DNA from: Caproiciproducens faecalis
Lineage (GTDB): Bacteria > Bacillota > Clostridia > Oscillospirales > Acutalibacteraceae
Assembly (NCBI RefSeq): GCF_019448085.1
Contig: NZ_JAGFNZ010000001.1
Coordinates: forward strand, 496,001 to 560,000
DNA: 64,000 nucleotides
Direction: 5' to 3'
How positions within the stretch are numbered: the stretch's first letter is position 1; each line of letters begins with the position of its first letter. Both the position numbers and the translations under genes were made by a program. Shown one piece after another: positions 40,577 through 50,636 of the stretch. The notes under the pieces were generated by a model. That model made no database searches and had not been told where the DNA came from. It was given only the letters and a program-made list of their open reading frames with translations.

Positions 40577-41668
40577 ATGTCTTTCGAAATTGACAATGAC
40601 TTTGACAACATTGTGCAGATTAAAGTAATCGGTGTAGGCGGCGGCGGCGGAAACGCCATTGACCGCATGGTCACTATGGGCGTTCAGGGCGTTGAATTTA
40701 TCAGTGTCAATACTGACAAACAGGCGCTTTACCGTTCCAAGGCAACACAAAAAATACAGATCGGCGAAAAGGTTACGCACGGAAAGGGCGCGGGCTCCAA
40801 ACCGGAAATGGGTCAGAAGGCCGCAGATGAAAGCCGTGAGGCGATCGCAGCCGCCATCCGTGGCAGCGATATGGTGTTCATTACCGCCGGTATGGGCGGT
40901 GGGACAGGTACCGGTGCCGCTCCGGTTGTCGCAGAGATTGCGCGCGACATGGGCGTATTAACGGTTGGAATTGTGACCAAGCCTTTCGATTTTGAAGGCC
41001 GGCGCCGTATGGAGCAGGCTGAAAGCGGAATTACCGCTCTGCGCGAACATGTGGACTCCCTTGTTGTCATCCCCAACGAAAGACTGAAGCTGGTCAGCGA
41101 ACAGCGCATTACCCTTATCAATGCATTCTCTATTGCCGATGATGTTCTCCGCCAGGGCGTACAGAGCATTTCCGACCTGATTAAACTGCCGGGTCTTGTT
41201 AACCTTGACTTTGCGGATGTAACCGCGGTGATGAAGGACGCAGGCTACGCGCACATGGGCGTGGGCAGGGCTTCCGGCAAGGATAAGGCGGAAACCGCCG
41301 CCAATATGGCAATTTCCAGCCCGCTTCTTGAAACCGCCATCAACGGCGCCAAGGGCGTCATTATCAATATTACCTCTTCCCCGGACATCGGCTTGGATGA
41401 AATTGAAACGGCTTCCTCCATGATTGCCGCGCAGGCGCATCAGGATGCCAACATTATCTGGGGCGCGGCGTTTGATGAGAATATGGACGACGAAATGAGC
41501 GTCACCGTCATCGCCACCGGTTTTGCCACAAACAATGGAACCGTGTTTGCCCCGAACAAGTCCGAGCAGGAAGTAAAGAAGGACGAGCCCGCACAGCCGG
41601 TGAGCAAGGCAAACCCGATTGATGACGAGGACTTTACCGACATTATGTCGATTTTCAACCGCAAATAA
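40577..41668 (+). CDS. ftsZ: Division tubulin FtsZ
   Basis: 363 residues from ATG 40577 (AAGGGGGATGCAGCAC). The GTP loop GGGTGTG is at 107-113; [17 protein letters not shown] and the T7 loop [11 protein letters not shown] are present. After a short Lys/Glu/Pro linker the conserved C-terminal peptide [14 protein letters not shown] binds partners such as SepF. ftsA is not between ftsQ and ftsZ. Confidence 0.98.
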   Translation: MSFEIDNDFDNIVQIKVIGVGGGGGNAIDRMVTMGVQGVEFISVNTDKQALYRSKATQKIQIGEKVTHGKGAGSKPEMGQKAADESREAIAAAIRGSDMVFITAGMGGGTGTGAAPVVAEIARDMGVLTVGIVTKPFDFEGRRRMEQAESGITALREHVDSLVVIPNERLKLVSEQRITLINAFSIADDVLRQGVQSISDLIKLPGLVNLDFADVTAVMKDAGYAHMGVGRASGKDKAETAANMAISSPLLETAINGAKGVIINITSSPDIGLDEIETASSMIAAQAHQDANIIWGAAFDENMDDEMSVTVIATGFATNNGTVFAPNKSEQEVKKDEPAQPVSKANPIDDEDFTDIMSIFNRK

Positions 41669-41751
41669 TTTGCTCTTCGGATTTTGGGCAAAAAGTCTCT
41701 GATTTCTACATAGCGGTGTTTTTGCCGCGGGGCAGTAGCTTTTATCAGTTT

Positions 41752-41783
41752 CGGCGGGTACGGTTTCGTATCCGCCGTTTTTT
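41752..41783 (+). terminator. Terminator closing the dcw cluster
   Basis: CGGCGGGTACG pairs with CGTATCCGCCG (one G-U) around GTTT, followed by TTTTTT. Between here and 41901 I see only AT-rich sequence. Confidence 0.9.
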
Positions 41784-41901
41784 CATTTTATAAAACTAAC
41801 AAAAAATTTGGGCATAATTGCCCTAATTCACTCAAAATTAGCCATGTAGAGCATTTTAGAACAGATTTGAACAAATATTGCTCAAAATACCCGGATTGCT
41901 C

Positions 41902-41929
41902 TTGTAATCTCGTGATATTGTGATATAAT
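41902..41929 (+). promoter_or_regulatory. Sigma-A promoter of corA
   Basis: TTGTAA (41902-41907), 16 bp, TATAAT (41924-41929). A run of 17 bases around the -10 is the same as at the HPr promoter. The roughly 100-nt leader after it shows no structure I can name; no Mg-sensor motif was recognised. Confidence 0.7.
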
Positions 41930-42036
41930 AACTTTTGGAATAAAAGAATCCGAATTTGAACATACTGGGGGTGGCATTGTGAAACCTGACCCTTTAAGTC
42001 GACATTTTATAAAATTTAATAAAGGAGATGAGCGCA

Positions 42037-42960
42037 ATGCTATCCTATTACAAGACAATCAACGGCCACATCTCGCCGATTCCTTCCTGTGAGCCCGGAT
42101 GCTGGATTAACTGCGTGGCACCAAATGATGAGGAAATCAACAACCTGATTGCGGATTTTCAGATTGAACCGGACTTTTTTCGGGCGGCTATGGATGAAGA
42201 GGAATCTTCCCATATTGACAAGGAAGACGAATGCACCCTGATTATTATTGACATACCGGTCATTGAGAAAACCGGTAAGAATATTACCTACAGCACGACG
42301 CCGGTCGGCATGATCTTAACGGAGAAAAACGTGATTACAGTATCCACCAAAGAGAACCCGATTATCAATGAATTTACGGATGACGTTGTCAAAGGCGTTC
42401 AGACCAACATGAAGACCCGCTTTGTTCTGCATTTTATGCTTCGTGTGGCATCGAGGTACCTGCAGTATTTAAAACAGATCGATAAAATCAGCAATTTTGT
42501 GGAGCGCGAGCTTCGTAAATCCATGAAAAATTCTGAGCTGATTCAGCTTTTGGATATAGAAAAATCTCTCGTATATTTTTCTTCTTCGCTCAAAGCGAAT
42601 GAGATTACCATTGAAAAAGTCATGCGCGGCCGCGTTGTCAAGCTGTACGACGAGGATCAGGATCTGGTCGAAGACGTATTGATTGAAGTAAAGCAGGCCA
42701 TAGAAATGTCAAATATCTACCTGAACATTCTTTCCGGTACGATGGACGCATTTGCTTCCGTGATTTCCAACAACCTGAACATGGTCATGAAGGTGCTGGC
42801 CTCCCTGACCCTTTTGATTTCCATCCCGACCGTTATTTCCGGTATTTACGGGATGAACGTCACCGGAATTCCGTTGACGAACTTCTGGTTCCCGGTATCG
42901 CTTTCTCTTGTTTGCATGGGGATTGCCTATTTTATCTTGAGAAAGAAAAATATGTTTTAA
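42037..42960 (+). CDS. corA: CorA-family magnesium/divalent cation channel
   Basis: 307 residues from ATG 42037, nine bases after AAAGGAG; the ATG at 42028 touches the ribosome site. The large cytoplasmic domain is followed by a long helix (SNIYLNILSGTMDAFASVISNNLN) and two C-terminal membrane helices with the pore signature Y-G-M-N (GMN at 272-274). CorA proteins form pentamers that import Mg2+ and sometimes Co2+ or Ni2+. Single gene. Confidence 0.94.
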   Translation: MLSYYKTINGHISPIPSCEPGCWINCVAPNDEEINNLIADFQIEPDFFRAAMDEEESSHIDKEDECTLIIIDIPVIEKTGKNITYSTTPVGMILTEKNVITVSTKENPIINEFTDDVVKGVQTNMKTRFVLHFMLRVASRYLQYLKQIDKISNFVERELRKSMKNSELIQLLDIEKSLVYFSSSLKANEITIEKVMRGRVVKLYDEDQDLVEDVLIEVKQAIEMSNIYLNILSGTMDAFASVISNNLNMVMKVLASLTLLISIPTVISGIYGMNVTGIPLTNFWFPVSLSLVCMGIAYFILRKKNMF

Positions 42961-42977
42961 TCCGTTCGGGTATATGC

Positions 42978-43031
42978 TATAATGAATAATAATAAAATAA
43001 ATTGATAGGGAACTGTACTGCAGTTCCCTAT
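42978..43031 (+). promoter_or_regulatory. Extended -10 and leader hairpin before the fumarase subunit
   Basis: TGCTATAAT (TATAAT 42978-42983) is followed by an 11-bp perfect stem, ATAGGGAACTG/CAGTTCCCTAT (43005-43031), without a T run. The hairpin lies in the 5' leader of the downstream gene, or less likely ends corA. Confidence 0.5.
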
Positions 43032-43052
43032 TCTGATAGTTGTGAGGTTAGC

Positions 43053-43583
43053 ATGGACAGATTGAGGATTCATACGGATGATATGGAGCAGGCCGCCAAA
43101 ACCCTGCGCGCCGGGGACAAAATTCTGTTGAGCGGCACGATCTACACCGCGCGGGACGCCGCGCATAAACGACTGTTTGGGATGCTAGACAAAGGGGAGC
43201 CGCTCCCGTTTACCCTGAAAAACGCCTCCATTTATTACGCGGGTCCAACACCCGCGCCGGACCACTTACCCATTGGCGCTTGCGGGCCGACCACTTCCTC
43301 GCGCATGGATGTGTTTGCGCCCCGTCTGCTTGACCTGGGACTGAAATGCATGATCGGCAAGGGCGGGCGTTCTCCGGAAGTCATGGAAGCCATCCGGCGC
43401 AATCAGGCGGTGTATCTGTGTGCCATTGGCGGTGCGGGCGCGCTGGCGGCAAAATGTATCCGTTCGGTCAAGGTGCTTGCATTTGAAGATCTTGGCTGTG
43501 AATCTGTAAAAGAGCTGCAAATAGAGGACTTTCCGCTGTTTACGGCAATCGACTGCTGTGGAGGCAGCCTTTTTGAGGTGTAG
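43053..43583 (+). CDS. Fe-S fumarase/tartrate dehydratase beta subunit
   Basis: 176 residues from ATG 43053 (GTGAGGTTAGC). Starts with two short strands, then AGDKILLSGTIYTARDAAHKR and IGACGPTTSSRMDVFAPRLLDLGLKCMIGKGG, the hallmarks of the beta part of class I two-subunit fumarases. The alpha subunit, which carries the 4Fe-4S cluster, is not next to it or in the window. The fumarase or tartrate identity cannot be decided. It is 2 bp before the CDF gene. Confidence 0.88.
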   Translation: MDRLRIHTDDMEQAAKTLRAGDKILLSGTIYTARDAAHKRLFGMLDKGEPLPFTLKNASIYYAGPTPAPDHLPIGACGPTTSSRMDVFAPRLLDLGLKCMIGKGGRSPEVMEAIRRNQAVYLCAIGGAGALAAKCIRSVKVLAFEDLGCESVKELQIEDFPLFTAIDCCGGSLFEV

Positions 43584-43585
43584 CT

Positions 43586-44761
43586 ATGTTTCAGTTTTTG
43601 ATTCGCTGTTTTGTTAAGGACTATCAAAAAACAGATGACAGCACGGTGCGGGAGCGTTACGGAAAATTTTCCGGCGCGGTCGGGATCGTGACGAATATCC
43701 TGCTGTTTTTTATGAAGATTACAACGGGAATCGTTTTTCACAGCATCGCAATTACCGCGGACGCCATCAACAACCTTTCGGACTCCGGCTCCGCCGTTGT
43801 GACGCTGGTGGGCTTCAAGCTGGCGGGGAAACCGGCCGATGAAGAGCATCCGTACGGTCACGCACGCATTGAATATCTTTCCGGCTTGATTGTGTCGTTT
43901 GTCATTCTGATGGTTGGCTTTCAGCTGGTTCAGAGTTCCTTCGATAAAATCATGAACCCGGTGGACGCCGAATTCAGTTTGGTTTCCGTCGGTGTACTGC
44001 TGTTATCTGCACTGATTAAACTGTGGCAGTGCCTGTTTTATAAAAAGGTTGGGAAAACCATCGGCTCCTCCACCATTTCGGCAAATGCGGCGGACAGCCT
44101 GAACGATGTGTTTGCCACCCTGTCCGTTCTGGCAGGCATTCTGATCACTTATTTTACGGGCTTCAATCTTGACGGATACATGGGTGTGATTGTCGCTCTG
44201 TTCATTATGATTACGGGAGTGCGTCTGATTGTTGAAACGAGCAATCCGCTTCTCGGCATGGCGCCTTCAAAAGAATTGGTGGATGATATTTACGCTAAGA
44301 TCATGAGCTACGACGGGATCTTGGGAATCCATGACCTCAACGTCCACAATTACGGGCCGATGCGCTGCTTTGCCTCTGTCCACTGCGAAGTCTCCGCCAG
44401 TCAGGACATTATGGTGAGCCATGATATTATCGACAATATTGAACGCGATTTTCTACAGGAAAAGGGAATACACCTTGTAATCCATTTGGATCCGATTGTC
44501 ACGGACGACGAACGCACCAATCAGCTGAAAAAACAGGTTGCGGAGATTATCCGCAGCATTTCGCCCGAAATCAGTATGCACGATTTTCGGGTAGTGTGGG
44601 GCACCACTCACTCCAATCTGATCTTTGACATCTGCGTTTCCTTTGCGTTTCCCATGAGCGACAGCGAGCTGACCCGGCGGATAACGGAGGAAGTCGACAA
44701 GCTGGACCCAAACTATTTTGTGGTTCTTACCGTAGACCACAGCTATGTTCCGGAGCCGTAA
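43586..44761 (+). CDS. Cation diffusion facilitator metal exporter
   Basis: 391 residues. Six membrane helices, with AITADAINNLSDSGSA near residue 52 and HPYGHARIEYLSGL, holding the His and Asp metal site, then a second D site (SANAADSLNDVFATL). The C-terminal domain is extended (about 180 residues) with several acidic and His residues and could hold an extra metal-binding repeat. It exports Zn2+, Mn2+ or Fe2+ in exchange for protons; the metal is not clear. Possibly cotranscribed with the fumarase gene. Confidence 0.92.
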   Translation: MFQFLIRCFVKDYQKTDDSTVRERYGKFSGAVGIVTNILLFFMKITTGIVFHSIAITADAINNLSDSGSAVVTLVGFKLAGKPADEEHPYGHARIEYLSGLIVSFVILMVGFQLVQSSFDKIMNPVDAEFSLVSVGVLLLSALIKLWQCLFYKKVGKTIGSSTISANAADSLNDVFATLSVLAGILITYFTGFNLDGYMGVIVALFIMITGVRLIVETSNPLLGMAPSKELVDDIYAKIMSYDGILGIHDLNVHNYGPMRCFASVHCEVSASQDIMVSHDIIDNIERDFLQEKGIHLVIHLDPIVTDDERTNQLKKQVAEIIRSISPEISMHDFRVVWGTTHSNLIFDICVSFAFPMSDSELTRRITEEVDKLDPNYFVVLTVDHSYVPEP

Positions 44762-44797
44762 TGCCCGTCCGCAACAAAAAATTAACAATTCACCTAC

Positions 44798-44826
44798 TTG
44801 CATTTTCCAAAAGCTTGTATTAAAAT
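44798..44826 (+). promoter_or_regulatory. Promoter of htpG
   Basis: TTGCAT (44798-44803), 17 bp, TAAAAT (44821-44826). The start point would fall in the left arm of the CIRCE element. Confidence 0.6.
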
Positions 44827-44830
44827 TATT

Positions 44831-44857
44831 TTAGCACTTGAAAGATTTGAGTGCTAA
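44831..44857 (+). promoter_or_regulatory. CIRCE element (HrcA operator)
   Basis: TTAGCACTT, 9 bases, GAGTGCTAA: one mismatch to the CIRCE consensus TTAGCACTC-N9-GAGTGCTAA. It sits right at the expected transcription start of htpG, the position from which HrcA represses groE and dnaK operons. Confidence 0.93.
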
Positions 44858-44882
44858 AATAATGGACAGAGGTAGGTTGATT

Positions 44883-46766
44883 ATGGCAGTAAAACAGTTT
44901 AAAGCGGAATCCAAGCGTCTCTTGGATTTAATGATTAATTCCATTTATACCCATCGGGAAATTTTTATGCGCGAGCTGATTTCCAATGCCAGTGACGCCA
45001 TTGATAAGCTGTATTACCGGACGCTGAGCGACGGCGACACCGGACTGAACCGGGATGATTTCTGCATTCAGATTATTCCGGATAAAGAAAACCGCACGCT
45101 GACTATTACCGACAACGGCTGCGGCATGACGAAAGAAGAGCTGGAAAACAACCTTGGCACCATTGCCAAAAGCGGCTCGCTGAACTTCAAAAAAGAAAAC
45201 GAGCAAAAGGAAGATATTGAAATTATCGGCCAGTTCGGCGTGGGCTTCTATTCCGCATTTATGGTCAGCGAAAAAGTGACCGTCATCAGCAAACCTTACG
45301 GCGCAGAACAGGCTAATCGCTGGGAAAGCAGCGGAACCACCGGGTATACCATGGAGCCCTGTGAAAAAGCGGACCACGGCACCGAAATTATTTTAAAGAT
45401 CAAGCCGAATACGGACGACAACAACTACGACGAATATCTGGATTCCTACACCATCAGGAACCTTGTAAAGAAATATTCCGACTATATCCGCTACCCGATT
45501 AAAATGGATGTAGAGAAAAGCCGCCTGAAGGAAGGCAGCAAGGACGAATACGAAACCTATACCGAAAATGAAACGCTGAACAGCATGGTTCCTATCTGGC
45601 GGAAAAATAGAAATGAAATCACCGAAGACGAATACAATGAATTTTACAAGAGCAAATTCATGGATTACGTTAATCCGATCAAGGTGATTCATTCCAGTAC
45701 CGAAGGAACCGCAACCTATAACGCGCTGATGTTCATTCCCGCCAAGGCGCCGATGAACTTCTATACGCGGGATTACGAAAAGGGGCTTCAGCTTTACTCC
45801 AACGGCGTGCTGATTATGGACCGCTGTGCGGATCTTCTGCCGGACTATTTCAGCTTTGTGCGCGGCCTTGTTGATTCACAGGATCTTTCACTGAATATTT
45901 CCCGTGAAATGCTTCAGCATGACCGTCAGTTGAAAATCATTGCAGGACGTCTGGAAAAGAAAATCAAGTCCGAGCTGGAAACGATGCTGGAGAACGAGCG
46001 TGAAAAATACGAAGAATTCTTTAAGTATTTTGGGTTGCAGTTAAAGTACGGCATTTACCAGGATTACGGCATGCACAAGGACGTGCTTCAGGATTTGCTG
46101 CTGTTCTACTCTTCCAGTGAAAAGAAGCTGGTTACCCTTAAAGAATATATTTCCCGCATGAAAGAGGAACAGAAATACATCTACTATGCCAGTGGGGAAA
46201 CCACGGATAAGGTGGATATGCTTCCGCAGACCGAGGCCTTGAAGGACAAGGGCTACGAAATCCTTTATCTTACCGACAATGTGGACGAGTTTGCCCTGCG
46301 CATGCTGATGAAGTATGACGACAAGGAATTCCGTTCCGTTTCTGCCGATGATCTGGGACTGGAGACCGAAGAGGAGAAGAAGGAAGCCGCAAAGCAGGTC
46401 GAAGAAAACAAGGATCTGCTGACTTTTATGAAGGATTCCCTTGACGGCAAGGTCAAACAGGTAATCCTGTCACAGAAACTGAAAACTCACCCGGTGTGTC
46501 TGTCTACGGACGGCGCGATTTCCATAGAGATGGAAAAAGTGCTGAACGCCATGCCGACCGACGAAAAAGTCACGGCACAGCGCGTGCTGGAGATCAACGC
46601 GAACCATCCGGTTTTCGCAAAGCTCCGCGACCTGTATGAAAATGACAAGGATACCCTGAAGGAGTACGCGTCCCTGCTGTATACACAGGCCCTGCTGATT
46701 GAGGGCGTCAGCATAGACGACCCGGTCGCGTTTTCCAATCAGATCTGCAGCCTGATGACAAAATAA
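44883..46766 (+). CDS. htpG: Chaperone HtpG (Hsp90)
   Basis: 627 residues from ATG 44883 (AGAGGTAGGTTGATT). N-terminal GHKL ATPase: [37 protein letters not shown]. Middle domain with the NISREMLQ segment, C-terminal dimerisation part. It helps folding of client proteins under stress. Controlled by the CIRCE element in front of it, so very likely HrcA-repressed. Confidence 0.97.
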   Translation: MAVKQFKAESKRLLDLMINSIYTHREIFMRELISNASDAIDKLYYRTLSDGDTGLNRDDFCIQIIPDKENRTLTITDNGCGMTKEELENNLGTIAKSGSLNFKKENEQKEDIEIIGQFGVGFYSAFMVSEKVTVISKPYGAEQANRWESSGTTGYTMEPCEKADHGTEIILKIKPNTDDNNYDEYLDSYTIRNLVKKYSDYIRYPIKMDVEKSRLKEGSKDEYETYTENETLNSMVPIWRKNRNEITEDEYNEFYKSKFMDYVNPIKVIHSSTEGTATYNALMFIPAKAPMNFYTRDYEKGLQLYSNGVLIMDRCADLLPDYFSFVRGLVDSQDLSLNISREMLQHDRQLKIIAGRLEKKIKSELETMLENEREKYEEFFKYFGLQLKYGIYQDYGMHKDVLQDLLLFYSSSEKKLVTLKEYISRMKEEQKYIYYASGETTDKVDMLPQTEALKDKGYEILYLTDNVDEFALRMLMKYDDKEFRSVSADDLGLETEEEKKEAAKQVEENKDLLTFMKDSLDGKVKQVILSQKLKTHPVCLSTDGAISIEMEKVLNAMPTDEKVTAQRVLEINANHPVFAKLRDLYENDKDTLKEYASLLYTQALLIEGVSIDDPVAFSNQICSLMTK

Positions 46767-46783
46767 ATATCGATGCAAAGAGA

Positions 46784-46825
46784 AGCACCGGGTGTGGAGT
46801 AACAATCCACACCCGGTGCTTTTTT
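46784..46825 (+). terminator. Terminator of htpG
   Basis: AGCACCGGGTGTGGA pairs perfectly with TCCACACCCGGTGCT (15 bp), followed by TTTTTT. It lies between convergent genes. Confidence 0.96.
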
Positions 46826-46863
46826 GACGTTTTCAGCAGGAAAGAAGCGGTTGAGCTGTGGCA

Positions 46864-49422
46864 CTAAATCAGATTATCCACATATTTGAATGCGAACCGC
46901 TTTGCCCTTGGCAGCTGTTCGTAGCAAGTACGCGCCGTCTGTTCCGCATAGTTTACCATTCTGGTTCGTTCCTCTTCCGTAATGCCCTGACGGCTGAACC
47001 GGGCCTTCAGCGCGAGACCGCTGATTTCCTCGCTGATTTCTCCACCGTATTTCTCCAGCTTTGCAAGATAAACATAAATCGCAACAGCGGCTCTGCTGGC
47101 GTCTGTAAGCGCGAATGTCTTTGAACGGCGCTTTATTACAACTCGGCGTTTTATCACTGTAGAGACAATCAGAAGGGTAATAGACGCGGCGATAAGGACT
47201 AGCGGCAGAGTGGTAGTGCTTAAATCCGGGTTCCGCTGCGGTGCCACGCCGGGGGCGGAGCTCGCGGAAGAAGACGATTCGGTTTGCGCGGGCTGGGAAG
47301 AGGCGGTTTCCGGTTCGCTTTGCGCCGCGCTTTCCGGGGGTGCGCTGCTGGTTTCCGTTATGGCTGCCGGGGGCTGGTTTACCGGGTTGTTATCCTGTGT
47401 TAAGCTTTTTGCCGGATCAAAACCGGGCGTAACGTCAAACGGCTGCCACCCCAGTCCCGGGGAATAGAACTCCACCCAGGCGTGTGCCCGGCTGTCGGGA
47501 ATATTTGCCCAGCCGTCGTTTCCCACATTCAGGTAGTCCCCCGCCGTGACAATATAGCCTTCCGCATAACGGGCCGGGACGCCCATTGCCCGCAGCATGA
47601 CGGTGGCGGCAGTGGCAAAATGGACGCAGTAGCCCTCATGGCTCTCCGACAGAAAATAATCGGCAAAATCCATGCCCTGCGGCGGCTTTTTCGGCGAAAG
47701 AGTATAGTAGCAGTGATCGCTCAGATATTTTTTAACCGCGTTGGAAATGCTGCTTACAGACGCGTAGGAGTAGGAACTGGTTAAGTCTTCTGCAAAGAAA
47801 CTTTTCAGCCGCTCGTCCTGTTTCATCAGATTCAATATTTTTTCTTTTGTGCCCTGCGGCAGCTGCGTATATTTGTCGTACAAAAAGAGCCGGTAATCCT
47901 GTTCCGCGCTGACAAAGGTTTTCTTTTCCCCTTCCAGACCGTTCAAAAGGCTGTCCGGCAGCGTGATTTTGTAATAATCCGCGATATTTGTGGAGTTGAG
48001 TCTGCTCAGGTGGTTTTGTGCAATCAGGTAAGCCTGCGCATCCCTTGTCCTGAACAGAGAATTCGGGGCCAGCGATAAAAGCATCTCCTTTGGGGAGGAC
48101 TGGCTTGCCTCTTCCGACAGGGCATACGCATAAAGGCTGTATTCACCGGTGCCGAAAAGAGTGCCGGAGCGGATAAACGCGTCGTTAATAAACCGCACAC
48201 CGGAAATCTGCTGCGGGGTGGTCGTCAGGTTATACGGCGCATAGATGCATTGTTTTGCCGCCGCGACATTCTGAACCTGAATCCCAAACGGTCGGAAATT
48301 AGGATTGTTTTGGCGGCGGGTCAGGATGGCGTATTTTTCGGACATGTTCTGAACGTTCAGCTCGCTGAGCTTTTGATTAATGCCGGTATAATCGGAATCC
48401 GGCAGCAGTTCCCAGCTGGAGCCGGTATAGACACTTCCGGCAAAGCTTTTCAGGTAGAGGGGATACGGCCGGTCCGTCTTGACGCGAAGGGCGGTTTTTC
48501 CGGTGAATTCCACCCGACCCGCCCCGGACAGGTCTACGTGGGATACGTTTCCGGCAAAGGCTTTTCCGCCGTTGAGCAGGCTGTCGTCCGTCGCGGTGTT
48601 AATCATGTCAGTACGCAGCTTTTCCGCTGTCTGGGGATGCCGGTAGTTTTGCGGCGGAAACACTGCCAGAATCAGCGCAAAGCTCAGAAGAACCGCCGGA
48701 ACCGCCAGCAGTCCGCTTCTGGAGGACACCGCGTCGCTTTTCACGGAAAAGCCTTGCTTTCTCTTGGAAGAATCCTTTTTCTTTTCAGCGGACAGACGGG
48801 AAAGAACCATCAGTGTCCAGCAGAGGAACAGCAGTAAAACAGCGGGGAAATAGGGAGTTATCGTAAAAGCGAGCGCAGAGAGCAAAAGCGGAAAAGTGGC
48901 GGAAAAAGCCAGCCAGAAGCTTTTTCGCCTGATTACGGCGCTGCTTGTCAGCCCCGTGACAAGGAACAGGATAATCAGCACAAACAGGGTGCACAGCCGG
49001 GAATACTGCGCAGGCGGAGCCGAAACAAGGTAGATGGGGAACTCATAATCGGAATGTTCCGCGTAGGCTGTCATCATTCGGTTTACGGTAATCAGAAATC
49101 CCTGAAAAATCGATTGGCGCAGGTACCAGACCGCTGTGCAGTAAGCAAAACAAAACGCAAAGAGAAGCAGGGGCTGGAAACGCTTTAACGAGTCGATGAC
49201 GGCGAAGGCGGCAGTAAACAGCAGGGTGTAGGCAAATACCGTCAGCGGCAGCACAGGGAGCGAAAATGCGGAAATAAAGCACCAGCCCGCGCCAAAAACA
49301 CCGGACAAAATGACGAGCAGCCGAAACACCGTGTTCAGAACGGGGGACGGCGCCTGTCCGCTCAGGCGGGGCGGTGAAATATTCAAGCCGGAGGCGTCCG
49401 GCAGCTGATTTTCTGTATTCAT
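46864..49422 (-). CDS. Membrane transglutaminase-like protein (TgpA type)
   Basis: 852 residues from ATG 49422, where AGGTGA lies 5 bases upstream; an ATG at 49443 overlaps the DUF58 stop but has no site. Six N-terminal membrane helices (to about 230), an extracellular region, then the papain-like transglutaminase core: Cys599 in GYCVHFATAATVMLRAMGVPAR, His647 in SRAHAW and Asp663 in FDVTPGF. A Ser/Pro/Glu-rich linker, a further membrane helix and a cytoplasmic DUF4129-like end follow. It is the third gene of a MoxR-DUF58-transglutaminase operon; the substrate is not known. Confidence 0.9.
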   Translation of the reverse strand: MNTENQLPDASGLNISPPRLSGQAPSPVLNTVFRLLVILSGVFGAGWCFISAFSLPVLPLTVFAYTLLFTAAFAVIDSLKRFQPLLLFAFCFAYCTAVWYLRQSIFQGFLITVNRMMTAYAEHSDYEFPIYLVSAPPAQYSRLCTLFVLIILFLVTGLTSSAVIRRKSFWLAFSATFPLLLSALAFTITPYFPAVLLLFLCWTLMVLSRLSAEKKKDSSKRKQGFSVKSDAVSSRSGLLAVPAVLLSFALILAVFPPQNYRHPQTAEKLRTDMINTATDDSLLNGGKAFAGNVSHVDLSGAGRVEFTGKTALRVKTDRPYPLYLKSFAGSVYTGSSWELLPDSDYTGINQKLSELNVQNMSEKYAILTRRQNNPNFRPFGIQVQNVAAAKQCIYAPYNLTTTPQQISGVRFINDAFIRSGTLFGTGEYSLYAYALSEEASQSSPKEMLLSLAPNSLFRTRDAQAYLIAQNHLSRLNSTNIADYYKITLPDSLLNGLEGEKKTFVSAEQDYRLFLYDKYTQLPQGTKEKILNLMKQDERLKSFFAEDLTSSYSYASVSSISNAVKKYLSDHCYYTLSPKKPPQGMDFADYFLSESHEGYCVHFATAATVMLRAMGVPARYAEGYIVTAGDYLNVGNDGWANIPDSRAHAWVEFYSPGLGWQPFDVTPGFDPAKSLTQDNNPVNQPPAAITETSSAPPESAAQSEPETASSQPAQTESSSSASSAPGVAPQRNPDLSTTTLPLVLIAASITLLIVSTVIKRRVVIKRRSKTFALTDASRAAVAIYVYLAKLEKYGGEISEEISGLALKARFSRQGITEEERTRMVNYAEQTARTCYEQLPRAKRFAFKYVDNLI

Positions 49423-49439
49423 GCGGCTCACCTGTTCCT

Positions 49440-50627
49440 TCATAGAATCAGGCCGGAAAGGCTCTGCTGTATTTTTTCGGGATAGATCGTTATGACTTCC
49501 GTGTTCATCGCGTGCAGAGCGTCCGCCAGCCGAAGCTGTTCACTGTCTGTTTCGTCACCGACCCACAGCACAGTAAGTTTTTCTCCGCTCGGCCGGTCGC
49601 AAAGCTCCGTAATTGCTTCGGTCAGCTTTCCGGTAATATAAACAGCGTGGGAAAAGCCGCCCGATTCCTGCTCTGTTTTGCCGCGGGACTTTAAAGCATA
49701 CGATTCTTCACGGTAATACTGTGCGGAAAGCAGGCTGTTCAGCAGGGAAGCCAAATCCTCATCGCTCTGAATCAGTGCCGAATTCAGGCGGCCTTCCTCC
49801 TTACCGTACCATTCCACTCGGTGGCGGATCTGGTTTTCCGTAAAGAAATGAGATAAAGAGGCGGCCGTTTCCATCAGTGCGTCCAGTATTCTCATATCCG
49901 GCGCAAGCAGCTCCAAAATGATAACAATCCCACTGTCTACTGGAAGGCTGAATTCCTTTACCATCAGCTCGTCCAACTTGGAACTGAGCTTCCAGTGGAT
50001 ACTGCGCAGGCGGTCGCCGCTGCGGAACGCGCGCACGTCAAAAATTTCAGACGAGTCGTCGCCCGGCTTTTCTTCCGAATAGGTATTGTTTTCCGTACCC
50101 GCGGTAGCCGTCATGTCGACGGAGGAGTCGATCGGGTGCACCCGGGGAGCCACAAAGAACTCGGTTTGCAGATTCGTATTTTTTTTGATGCAAAACATTC
50201 CCAGCGGATCATAGTACTGAAGCAGGGTCAGTTTTACCGCGATCCGGCCGCAGTACCGTGACTGCATCCGGTATTGTGCGGTTTGTTCCGAGCGGGCGTT
50301 TGCCGGGGTGGATAGGGTTTGCTCCTGCTTTTCTCCGCTCAGTATGTTTTCAAAGGTAAAATGCATTTTTACCCGCAGAAGAGGGAACACGGAAGTGTTC
50401 CTCAGTGTTACATACACAGGGAATTCCTGATTTTTATAGGGGGTGGCATTTTGTGCCGTCAGTTCGATTATTGTGCCGCGCACGGCAAATGTCAGAAACA
50501 GCCGGGAAAACAGCGGCAGGACAAGAATAAAAATCAGCGTAAAGAAGGACAGATATTCCTTGAAAAAGATGAAGAACAGAACCGCGGCGGCAAGTACGGC
50601 GCAGTAGGAAGCACGACAGCGGAACAT
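49440..50627 (-). CDS. DUF58 protein (VWA-related, MoxR partner)
   Basis: 395 residues. Two N-terminal membrane helices, then a beta domain (VYVTLRNTSVFPLLRVKMHF) and the DUF58 signature FDVRAFRSGDRLRSIHWKLSSKLDELMVKEF, followed by a VWA-like fold (GIVIILELL). These proteins always accompany MoxR ATPases and often a transglutaminase. Start at 50627 with AGGGGCGCGCC. 9 bp after moxR. Confidence 0.9.
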   Translation of the reverse strand: MFRCRASYCAVLAAAVLFFIFFKEYLSFFTLIFILVLPLFSRLFLTFAVRGTIIELTAQNATPYKNQEFPVYVTLRNTSVFPLLRVKMHFTFENILSGEKQEQTLSTPANARSEQTAQYRMQSRYCGRIAVKLTLLQYYDPLGMFCIKKNTNLQTEFFVAPRVHPIDSSVDMTATAGTENNTYSEEKPGDDSSEIFDVRAFRSGDRLRSIHWKLSSKLDELMVKEFSLPVDSGIVIILELLAPDMRILDALMETAASLSHFFTENQIRHRVEWYGKEEGRLNSALIQSDEDLASLLNSLLSAQYYREESYALKSRGKTEQESGGFSHAVYITGKLTEAITELCDRPSGEKLTVLWVGDETDSEQLRLADALHAMNTEVITIYPEKIQQSLSGLIL

Positions 50628-50636
50628 GGCGCGCCC

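Noticed and set aside
41784-42036. The 250-bp gap before corA searched for a Mg-sensing riboswitch (M-box or ykkC-like).
   Set aside because: AT-rich, no conserved M-box blocks and no terminator hairpin; only a plain sigma-A promoter was found.
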